Source: an uncultured Flavobacteriaceae bacterium (GTDB taxonomy: Bacteria > Bacteroidota > Bacteroidia > Flavobacteriales > Flavobacteriaceae). Taken from it: a DNA stretch of 26,420 nt. Below are positions 1 through 6,181 of the stretch, in pieces. Position numbers and translations under genes: made by a program. The notes below the pieces were generated by a model. It was not told the origin of the DNA, made no database searches, and saw only the letters and a list, made by a program, of their open reading frames with translations. Every line of letters begins with the position of its first letter. Positions within the stretch are counted from its first letter, which is position 1. The stretch covers positions 1 through 26,420 of the forward strand of contig CAJWAY010000004.1 in the NCBI GenBank assembly GCA_913020685.1. The letters are read 5' to 3'.

Positions 1-2
1 TT

Positions 3-1037
3 CAACTCAAAGGATATTATTTTTCTGCAGATGAATTGAAGGACATAGGCTATGATTTTATAAAAGAAGGTGTCCCTTATGAGATTGCTATTGGAAAATT
101 CATCATGGATTGGATGGACAAAGAGGAATTTATCAATGTTAAAACATCCGGTTCCACAGGAAATCCAAAGATTATTAAACTTTCAAAACAAGCTATGGTT
201 AACTCAGCAATTCGAACCGGAGATTTTTTTGATGTTAAAATTGGTGATTCAGCTTTACATTGTTTGCCCGCTGATTTTATTGCTGGAAAAATGATGTTGG
301 TTCGTGCGATGATTTTAGGATTGTCCTTGGACTTAGTTCAACCCACTACTCAACCCATGAAGGATGTCTACAGTTCATATGATTTTGCTGCAATGACTCC
401 ATTACAAGCTCACCATAGTTTAGGAAGACTCCACCAAATAAAAACTCTTATTATTGGTGGGGCTCCGATCTATCCCGAATTGTACGATAAATTAGTTTCA
501 TTACATGACAATTGTTTCGAGACATATGGCATGACGGAGACCATTACTCATATTGCAGCTTCAAAACTTTCGTTTCCTAAAAAACCTTTCCGTGCCTTAG
601 ATGGAATTCATCTTAATGTTGATGGACAGGGATGCCTTATTGTAGATGCTCCAGATATGACGGATCAATTGATCCAAACCAATGATTTAGTTGAAATACA
701 CAACAAAAAAACCTTTACTTATTTAGGAAGAAGAGATAACGTTATTAATAGTGGTGGTGTCAAAATTTCACCAGAGGTTGTTGAACAAAAATTAGCTAAC
801 TATATCCAATTTCCTTTTTTTCTTTATGGTATTCCTGATAAAGTTTTGGGCCAGAAACTAATAATGGTTGTAGAGGGTGATGATAGACGTGTCAAAGAAG
901 TAGAGAAACAGGTAGCAGTAATTAATAACTTGCAGAAATTCGAAGTACCAAAGGCTTTTTATTTTATTTCAAAAATTTTAAGAAATAACGGAAAATACAT
1001 GAGGAGTAAGACTGTAAGGACATTAGAAATCTCTTAA
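3..1037 (+). CDS. menE: o-succinylbenzoate-CoA ligase (MenE-like AMP-binding enzyme), 5' end cut by window
   Basis: This is an adenylate-forming ligase. In menaquinone synthesis MenE activates o-succinylbenzoate with ATP and CoA. The reading frame stays open to the left edge, reading QLKGYYFSADELKDIG before the first possible internal start (TTG at 36), so the true start lies outside the window. Visible motifs are the P-loop TSGSTGNPK, the YGMTET adenylate motif and the hinge and C-terminal segment YLGRRDNVINSGGVKISP. About 345 residues are present, in line with the short flavobacterial MenE (roughly 350-370), so little is missing. The family assignment to AMP-binding enzymes is certain; the choice of MenE rests on resemblance to flavobacterial MenE. 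Its TAA stop shares the bases TTAA with the stop of the convergent carboxylase gene. Confidence 0.85.
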   Translation, partial: QLKGYYFSADELKDIGYDFIKEGVPYEIAIGKFIMDWMDKEEFINVKTSGSTGNPKIIKLSKQAMVNSAIRTGDFFDVKIGDSALHCLPADFIAGKMMLVRAMILGLSLDLVQPTTQPMKDVYSSYDFAAMTPLQAHHSLGRLHQIKTLIIGGAPIYPELYDKLVSLHDNCFETYGMTETITHIAASKLSFPKKPFRALDGIHLNVDGQGCLIVDAPDMTDQLIQTNDLVEIHNKKTFTYLGRRDNVINSGGVKISPEVVEQKLANYIQFPFFLYGIPDKVLGQKLIMVVEGDDRRVKEVEKQVAVINNLQKFEVPKAFYFISKILRNNGKYMRSKTVRTLEIS

Positions 1038-2671
1038 ACTTGAAGGATACCCATGTTAAATTTCCTCTTTATAGGGGAGTGATTTGCTGCCTCGATTCCA
1101 ATACTAATCCATTTTCGAGTTTCTATCGGGTCAATGATGGCATCAGTCCACATTCTGGCAGCAGCATAATAGTCACGTGTTTGTTTGTCATATCGAGATT
1201 TGATTTCTTTTAAGAGTTTTTTTTCTTTTTTAGGATCAATTTTTTCACCTTCCTTTTGGAGTTTTGATTTTTCAATTTGCATCAAAACTTTGGCAGCCTG
1301 TTCGCCTCCCATTACAGCAATTTTAGAACCTGGCCATGACAGTGTCATTCTTGGATCAAAGGCCTTACCACACATGGCGTAATTACCTGCGCCGTTGGAA
1401 TTGCCCATAACTACCGTGAACTTTGGCACCACTGAATTAGCCATAGCGTTGACCATTTTCGCTCCATCTTTAATTATACCATTATGTTCAGCTTTACTGC
1501 CAACCATAAAACCGGTAACATCTTGTAGAAAAACCAAGGGAATTTTTCGTTGATTGCAGTTGGCAATAAAACGAGTAGATTTGTCAGCGGCATCACCATA
1601 AATGACACCCCCAAACTGGTTTTCTCCTTTTTTGTTCTTTACTATTTTTCTTTGGTTCGCAACTATACCAACTGCCCAACCATCAATTCTAGCATAAGCA
1701 GTAATAATGGTTTTTCCATAATCCGATTTATATTCCTCCGTAGAATTTTGATCTACCAAACAGTCAATGATTTGGTAGGTATCATAAGGAAGAGCCTTAT
1801 CAACAGGGAGCAATTCGTATATCTCTTCAGCCTTTTTCTTAGGGACTGCGCTTTTAATTCTGTTAAAACCTGCTCTGGGATTGTCCCCGATTTTTTGGAT
1901 CAATGCTTTAATACGTTTTAGGGCATCCATATCGTCTTTGGCCTTATAGTCACCAATCCCACTAATTTCGGTGTGAGTCGTCGCTCCTCCAAGGGTTTCA
2001 TTATCAACATCCTCCCCTATGGCAGCTTTTACCAAATAACTTCCAGCCAAAAAAATACTGGCAGTTTTATCAACTATAATGGCTTCGTCAGACATGATGG
2101 GTAAATAGGCTCCACCAGCAACACAACTTCCCATTACAGCAGCAATTTGAACAATTCCCTCACTACTCATTTTTGCGTTATTTCTAAAAATCCTACCAAA
2201 GTGTTCTTTATCTGGGAAAATCTCCTCCTGTTTAGGAAGGAATACACCCGCACTATCCACTAAGTAAATGATTGGAATTCTATTTTCAATAGCAATCTCC
2301 TGAGCCCTTAAGTTTTTTTTGGCACTAATGGGAAACCAAGCACCTGCTTTTACCGTGGAATCATTGGCGACTATAACACAAAGCTTATGAGAGACATATC
2401 CCAATATTACTACAACTCCTGCAGCAGGACAACCGCCTTCATCTTTATACATTTCAAATCCAGCAAGAGCTCCTATTTCTAAACTTTCAGATCCTTCATC
2501 AAGTAGACAGTTCACCCGCTCACGAGCAGTCATTTTACCTTGCAACCTGATTTTCTCCAGTTTAGATTTGCCTCCACCCAATTTGATCTTGGCTAATTTT
2601 TGATTGAGATCAGAAACTAAAATTTTGTTTTGATCTATGTTTTTTTCTTTGGCTAGATCTATTTTTTGCAC
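1034..2671 (-). CDS. acyl-CoA carboxylase beta (carboxyltransferase) subunit, propionyl-CoA carboxylase type
   Basis: This subunit transfers carboxyl from biotin to an acyl-CoA such as propionyl- or methylcrotonyl-CoA. Both carboxyltransferase half-domains are present. The N-terminal half has the oxyanion glycine pair in GSCVAGGAYLPIMSDE (around residues 182-197), and the C-terminal half has GNSNGAGNYAMCGKAFDPR. The protein is about 545 residues, normal for the family. There is no ATG near the 5' end. An upstream TTG at 2692 lies inside a TATATTTG promoter element, so I chose the GTG at 2671, which gives an N-terminus (MQKIDLAKEKN) close to flavobacterial relatives. No biotin carboxylase or biotin carrier gene is in the window, so the partner subunit must be encoded elsewhere. 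The exact acyl substrate cannot be read from the sequence. Confidence 0.88.
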   Translation of the reverse strand: MQKIDLAKEKNIDQNKILVSDLNQKLAKIKLGGGKSKLEKIRLQGKMTARERVNCLLDEGSESLEIGALAGFEMYKDEGGCPAAGVVVILGYVSHKLCVIVANDSTVKAGAWFPISAKKNLRAQEIAIENRIPIIYLVDSAGVFLPKQEEIFPDKEHFGRIFRNNAKMSSEGIVQIAAVMGSCVAGGAYLPIMSDEAIIVDKTASIFLAGSYLVKAAIGEDVDNETLGGATTHTEISGIGDYKAKDDMDALKRIKALIQKIGDNPRAGFNRIKSAVPKKKAEEIYELLPVDKALPYDTYQIIDCLVDQNSTEEYKSDYGKTIITAYARIDGWAVGIVANQRKIVKNKKGENQFGGVIYGDAADKSTRFIANCNQRKIPLVFLQDVTGFMVGSKAEHNGIIKDGAKMVNAMANSVVPKFTVVMGNSNGAGNYAMCGKAFDPRMTLSWPGSKIAVMGGEQAAKVLMQIEKSKLQKEGEKIDPKKEKKLLKEIKSRYDKQTRDYYAAARMWTDAIIDPIETRKWISIGIEAANHSPIKRKFNMGILQV

Positions 2672-2689
2672 CAATTTTAAGATTTTGTA

Positions 2690-2697
2690 CAAATATA
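2690..2697 (-). promoter_or_regulatory. Bacteroidota -7 promoter element for the acyl-CoA carboxylase gene
   Basis: On the minus strand this reads TATATTTG, a perfect match to TAnnTTTG. It ends 18 bases before the chosen GTG start. No clear TTG -33 element was found at 19-21 bases upstream. Confidence 0.55.
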
Positions 2698-2766
2698 TAG
2701 TGTCAAACTAACCTAAACACTTTTTTTGAAGTTTTGTTGAAATTAAAATGATATTTAATTAATTGA

Positions 2767-2786
2767 AATATTGTATATCCAATATT
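2767..2786. repeat. 7-bp inverted repeat between fumC and the carboxylase gene
   Basis: AATATTG and CAATATT are separated by six bases (tatatc). The stem is AT-rich and followed on the minus strand only by U-rich, broken sequence. It could be a weak fumC terminator or chance; the assignment is uncertain. Confidence 0.25.
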
Positions 2787-2814
2787 ATTACTTTTTGAAC
2801 AGTAAAAAATTATC

Positions 2815-4206
2815 TTAATTTCCCGTCATTTCCTCCGGCTTTACCCACTGGTCAAATTCCTCAGAAGTAACGTAACCCAAAGAAATAGCAGCTTCTTTAA
2901 GTGGGGTTCTTTCAGAATGGGCTTTATTAGCAATTTCTGCTGCTTTATAATAGCCTATTTTTGTGTTTAGTGCTGTAACCAACATAAGAGAATCATCAAC
3001 CAGTGCTTCAATTCGTTTGTGATTAGGTTCAATACCCACTACACAATTATCTGTAAAACTGACGCAGGCATCCCCGATAAGCTGGGCAGTTTGAAGAATA
3101 TTGGCGGCCATTACAGGTTTAAATACGTTTAATTCATAATGTCCCTGAAGCCCTCCAACACCAATAGCTACATCATTACCCATGACCTGAGAACAGACCA
3201 TTGTTATTGCTTCACACTGAGTTGGATTTATCTTTCCAGGCATAATTGAGCTTCCTGGTTCGTTGGCGGGAATTATAATTTCTCCAATTCCCGAGCGAGG
3301 ACCGGAGGCCAAAAGCCTGATGTCATTGGCAATTTTATTCAGCGAAACAGCAGCCTGTTTGAGTGCACCGTGTGTTTCTACAATGGCGTCGTGAGCTGCT
3401 AGAGCTTCAAACTTGTTTTTGGCAGTAATGAAGGGAAGGCCAGTAAATTCAGCTATGTAAGCGGCTACTTTCTCGGCATAACCAGCAGGAGTATTGATCC
3501 CAGTCCCAACAGCAGTTCCTCCCAGTGCCAGCTCAGATAGATGATCTAGGGTGTTTCTTATCGCTTTGATGCCATGATCCAGTTGAGAAACATAGCCTGA
3601 AAATTCTTGACCTAGGGTTAGGGGAGTCGCATCCATCAAATGGGTACGTCCTATTTTGACGATCGATTGAAAACTTTTAGATTTTTTCGATAAAGCATTT
3701 TTTAGTTTTTCCAAACCGGGAAGGGTGATTTCAATTACTTTTTTGTATGCGGCAATATGCATGCCAGTTGGAAAAGTATCGTTTGAGGACTGCGATTTGT
3801 TAACATCGTCATTGGGGGCTAATGTTTTATTTCCTTCGCCCAATTTGTTTCCCTCCAATACGTGGGCACGATTAGAGATTACCTCATTGACATTCATATT
3901 GCTCTGGGTCCCTGAACCAGTTTGCCAGATTACCAGGGGAAATTGATCATCCAATTTTCCTTCAATTATTTCATCACAAACCCTGGCAATTAGATCTCTT
4001 TTTTTTTGATCCAATACACCTGAATCGAAGTTGGTGTAGGCAGCAGCTTTTTTTAAATAGGCAAAACCATAAATAATTTCTAATGGCATTGAGGCTACTG
4101 CGCCAATTTTAAAATTTAATCTAGAGCGTTCGGTCTGTGGTCCCCAATAGGCATTTACAGGAACTTTAACCTCTCCAAGGGTGTCTTTTTCTATGCGGTG
4201 ATCCAT
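2815..4206 (-). CDS. fumC: class II fumarate hydratase
   Basis: FumC catalyses reversible hydration of fumarate to malate in the TCA cycle as an iron-independent cytosolic homotetramer. The 463-residue length is typical. Conserved segments run in order: TGSGTQSNMN (about 96-105), SSNDTFPTGMH (140-150), GRTHLMDATPL with the active-site histidine near 189, and the superfamily signature GSSIMPGKIN (318-327) carrying the catalytic serine loop. This separates it from argininosuccinate lyase and aspartase relatives; aspartase is a less likely alternative. The ATG at 4206 follows a TATTTTTG promoter element. It is divergent from a small membrane-protein gene and faces away from it. No odd residues or truncation are seen. 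Confidence 0.95.
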   Translation of the reverse strand: MDHRIEKDTLGEVKVPVNAYWGPQTERSRLNFKIGAVASMPLEIIYGFAYLKKAAAYTNFDSGVLDQKKRDLIARVCDEIIEGKLDDQFPLVIWQTGSGTQSNMNVNEVISNRAHVLEGNKLGEGNKTLAPNDDVNKSQSSNDTFPTGMHIAAYKKVIEITLPGLEKLKNALSKKSKSFQSIVKIGRTHLMDATPLTLGQEFSGYVSQLDHGIKAIRNTLDHLSELALGGTAVGTGINTPAGYAEKVAAYIAEFTGLPFITAKNKFEALAAHDAIVETHGALKQAAVSLNKIANDIRLLASGPRSGIGEIIIPANEPGSSIMPGKINPTQCEAITMVCSQVMGNDVAIGVGGLQGHYELNVFKPVMAANILQTAQLIGDACVSFTDNCVVGIEPNHKRIEALVDDSLMLVTALNTKIGYYKAAEIANKAHSERTPLKEAAISLGYVTSEEFDQWVKPEEMTGN

Positions 4207-4227
4207 GATGTGATACTTTCGTTATTA

Positions 4228-4235
4228 CAAAAATA
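4228..4235 (-). promoter_or_regulatory. -7 promoter element for fumC
   Basis: The minus strand reads TATTTTTG, a match to TAnnTTTG, ending 21 bases before the fumC ATG. No convincing TTG is seen at the -33 distance. Confidence 0.45.
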
Positions 4236-4300
4236 AGTGTTTTGTTTGAGGCTGATGAAATAATTTTCCATGATACTAAAAAACAAGAAATAAAAAATGG

Positions 4301-4308
4301 TAAATTTG
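4301..4308 (+). promoter_or_regulatory. -7 promoter element for the 53-residue membrane protein gene
   Basis: TAAATTTG is a perfect TAnnTTTG match on the plus strand, 16 bases before the ATG at 4325. Together with the fumC element on the other strand it makes a divergent promoter region. Confidence 0.5.
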
Positions 4309-4324
4309 AGGAATATTTTAGACA

Positions 4325-4486
4325 ATGTTTGAATTTGATCAGTACCTAGGATTTCTTGCTTTTCTCTCAATTCTTACACTTGGCTTTTGGCTGATGATTT
4401 TCCTTTTGACCTTTGTAATTCCATACTGGTTGTTTGGATCGTTTATGCAATATCTTAGAGATCGCAAGGAAAAGAGTAAATCATAG
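4325..4486 (+). CDS. small membrane protein of 53 residues, function unknown
   Basis: This short reading frame starts at ATG 4325 and ends at TAG 4484-4486. The protein begins MFEFDQYLGFLAFLSILTLG and is almost entirely hydrophobic from about residue 8 to 42. That is enough for one long or two short membrane segments with a PY turn near 33-34. It ends in a charged tail rich in Arg, Lys and Asp (residues 45-52). A hydrophobic core followed by a positive tail is typical of small bacterial inner-membrane proteins. A perfect TAAATTTG element lies 16 bases upstream, which supports a real gene. I do not recognise the family. It lies between divergent fumC and convergent arsC, which says little about function. 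Confidence 0.6.
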   Translation: MFEFDQYLGFLAFLSILTLGFWLMIFLLTFVIPYWLFGSFMQYLRDRKEKSKS

Positions 4487-4564
4487 GTTTATAAACTAAA
4501 GCCTCCTCTATTGTTATTGCTTTGATTGCAAAATGACTTAGTCTTATGTTGGTTTGCTTTATTG

Positions 4565-4918
4565 TTAACCCTGATTTAGAAATTCGATTAGACTTTCGAT
4601 TGGACGAGCCAAAACACCTTTATTCCCTAAAGTAACTATAGGTCTTTCAATTAGTATGGGCTGCTTGACTAAAAGCTTCAAGATTTGATCTTCACTCAGG
4701 TTATTGCCATCATACTCTTTTTTCCAAAGGATTTCGTTTTTGCGCACTATCTCAGAGGGTTTCATATCGATTTTTTTTAAGACTTCTCCGAGAGAGTTCA
4801 CATCAAAAGTCTGATCTAAATATTTTACGATATTTAAGGAAACACCTTTTTCCTCCAGGAACTGAATGGCTTCTCTAGACTTCCTGCAACGGGGATTGTG
4901 ATAAATGGTTAAAGACAT
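4565..4918 (-). CDS. arsC: ArsC-family reductase (glutaredoxin-type arsenate reductase-like)
   Basis: This 117-residue thioredoxin-fold protein belongs to the ArsC/Spx/YffB group. It starts MSLTIYHNPRCRKSREA with the single catalytic cysteine at position 11. The three arginines that line the oxyanion pocket in E. coli ArsC have counterparts here: Arg59, Arg92 (ILIERPIV) and Arg105 (VLARPIES). This favours true glutaredoxin-dependent arsenate reductase chemistry over the Spx or YffB branches. No arsenic efflux gene or ArsR regulator is nearby, and such ArsC genes often sit alone in flavobacteria, so the physiological role is open. It starts 47 bases after the rplT stop with no clear promoter motif of its own, so it may be read from the thrS operon. 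Confidence 0.85.
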   Translation of the reverse strand: MSLTIYHNPRCRKSREAIQFLEEKGVSLNIVKYLDQTFDVNSLGEVLKKIDMKPSEIVRKNEILWKKEYDGNNLSEDQILKLLVKQPILIERPIVTLGNKGVLARPIESLIEFLNQG

Positions 4919-4965
4919 GGATAATAACCCATCAATTATGAAATTGTTTGTGGTATGTTAAATAA

Positions 4966-5310
4966 TTATTTTAATTTATCAACTACTGCCTTAAAGGCTT
5001 GTGGATTGTTCATGGCTAAATCAGCCAAAACTTTACGATTTAATTCTATGTTATTCGACTTAATCTTTCCCATAAACTGACTGTAAGACATACCGTGTTC
5101 TCTGGCTCCAGCATTGATTCTTGCAATCCACAATGATCTGAAGTTACGTTTTTTAGTTCTTCGGTCACGATAGGCATAAAGCATAGCCTTTTCGACGGCG
5201 TTTTTGGCAATGGTCCAAACGTTTTTTCTTCTACCAAAATAACCTTTGGCTTGTTTGAGAATTTTTTTTCGACGGGCTCTTGACGCCACTGAGTTTACTG
5301 ATCTTGGCAT
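4966..5310 (-). CDS. rplT: 50S ribosomal protein L20
   Basis: L20 binds 23S rRNA early in large-subunit assembly. The 114-residue protein has the basic N-terminal helix (RRKKILKQAKGYFGRRKN) and the globular C-terminal part with the SYSQFMGKIK segment, full length for the family. It is the last member of the conserved thrS-infC-rpmI-rplT cluster. It lies 84 bases after rpmI, much farther than the 17-base gaps between the other members, so the gap could hold a leader structure or processing site; I saw no clear hairpin or promoter motif there. In other bacteria L20 represses this operon, but no binding site can be recognised here. Confidence 0.97.
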   Translation of the reverse strand: MPRSVNSVASRARRKKILKQAKGYFGRRKNVWTIAKNAVEKAMLYAYRDRRTKKRNFRSLWIARINAGAREHGMSYSQFMGKIKSNNIELNRKVLADLAMNNPQAFKAVVDKLK

Positions 5311-5394
5311 GATAATTTATTTTTTTGATATGGGCGGTATTTCAACACTTTTAGGCCACATGTCAGGGTGATACATAGTTTAACCACAGTTGAT

Positions 5395-5592
5395 TTATTT
5401 CAATCTTAATTGTTCTTTGATGTTATTAGCATCACTATCGTGAACCAATGAAGAATGGGTTAATTTCAGTTTCCGCTTTTTTGACTTTTTAGTCAGGATA
5501 TGACTTTTAAAAGCGTGTTTTCTTTTTATTTTCCCAGTACCGGTCAGCTTGAACCGTTTTTTGGCACTGGATTTCGTCTTCATTTTAGGCAT
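5395..5592 (-). CDS. rpmI: 50S ribosomal protein L35
   Basis: This is a small, very basic ribosomal protein of 65 residues, full length for L35. It begins MPKMKTKSSAKKRFKLTGTG, the typical start of the family, and is rich in lysine and arginine throughout. The ATG lies 17 bases downstream of the infC stop codon, so it is co-transcribed and probably co-translated with infC. The order infC-rpmI-rplT is the conserved bacterial arrangement. Confidence 0.97.
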   Translation of the reverse strand: MPKMKTKSSAKKRFKLTGTGKIKRKHAFKSHILTKKSKKRKLKLTHSSLVHDSDANNIKEQLRLK

Positions 5593-5609
5593 TACGTTGA
5601 ATATTTATT

Positions 5610-6164
5610 TTATTTTTTCTTAGGTGTAATGAACATGGTCATTCTCTTCCCCTCTAATTGTGGCATTTGCTCTACTTTTCCAAACTCCTCCAAGTCTTGG
5701 GCCAATCTCAAAAGTAAGATTTGGCCTTGTTCCTTGAAAACTATGGAACGGCCCTTAAAAAACACAAAAGCTTTAAGTTTAGCACCATCATTTAAAAATT
5801 TCTCAGCGTGTTTTTTCTTGAACTCATAGTCGTGTTCGTCAGTTTGTGGTCCAAATCTTATTTCTTTGATTACCACTTTTGTAGCCTTCGACTTTAGCGC
5901 TTTTTCGCGTTTCTTTTGCTCATATAAAAACTTCTTATAATCCAAAATTTTGCAAACGGGGGGGGATGCTTTTGGAGAAATTTCTACAAGGTCTAACTCT
6001 AGTTCTTCAGCTAGGGCAATTGCTTTGGGAAGTCTGTAAACACCTATATCAACGTTGTCACCAACAAGTCTGATTTCGTTGGCAGTTATTTTTTCGTTGA
6101 TTTTGTGAGGATTTTCTTTGATAATCCTCGCAGGTTTATTCGATCTTCTCCTTCGTATTGCTAT
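5610..6164 (-). CDS. infC: translation initiation factor IF-3, non-AUG start (probably AUA)
   Basis: IF-3 binds the 30S subunit, prevents premature 50S joining and checks start-codon pairing. Both domains are present. The N-terminal domain includes NEIRLVGDNVDIGVYRLPKA and ends before the linker at PVCKILDYKKF; the C-terminal domain includes KEIRFGPQTDEHDYEFKKKH. There is an in-frame TAA at 6168-6170, and between it and TTG 5945 no ATG, GTG, TTG or CTG codon exists in frame. Starting at that TTG would delete the N-domain. The ATA at 6162-6164 gives M-A-I-RRRRSNK, matching flavobacterial IF-3 starts, for 184 residues. IF-3 genes in other bacteria also use rare starts (AUU in E. coli) for autoregulation. 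It sits 17 bases after the thrS stop and 17 before rpmI. Confidence 0.95.
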   Translation of the reverse strand: MAIRRRRSNKPARIIKENPHKINEKITANEIRLVGDNVDIGVYRLPKAIALAEELELDLVEISPKASPPVCKILDYKKFLYEQKKREKALKSKATKVVIKEIRFGPQTDEHDYEFKKKHAEKFLNDGAKLKAFVFFKGRSIVFKEQGQILLLRLAQDLEEFGKVEQMPQLEGKRMTMFITPKKK

Positions 6165-6181
6165 GGCTTAAATAATTTTAA

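Noticed and set aside
1185..1921. Plus-strand reading frames opposite the carboxylase gene
   Set aside because: They are antisense shadows of a strongly conserved gene and carry no motifs.
2788..2805. Short TTACT/AGTAA hairpin as fumC terminator
   Set aside because: The stem is five base pairs, with no T run following on the minus strand.
4487..4564. Bidirectional terminator between the 53-residue gene and arsC
   Set aside because: The best stem (AGG-TTTA/TAAA-CCT) has a bulge and is not followed by a T run on either strand.
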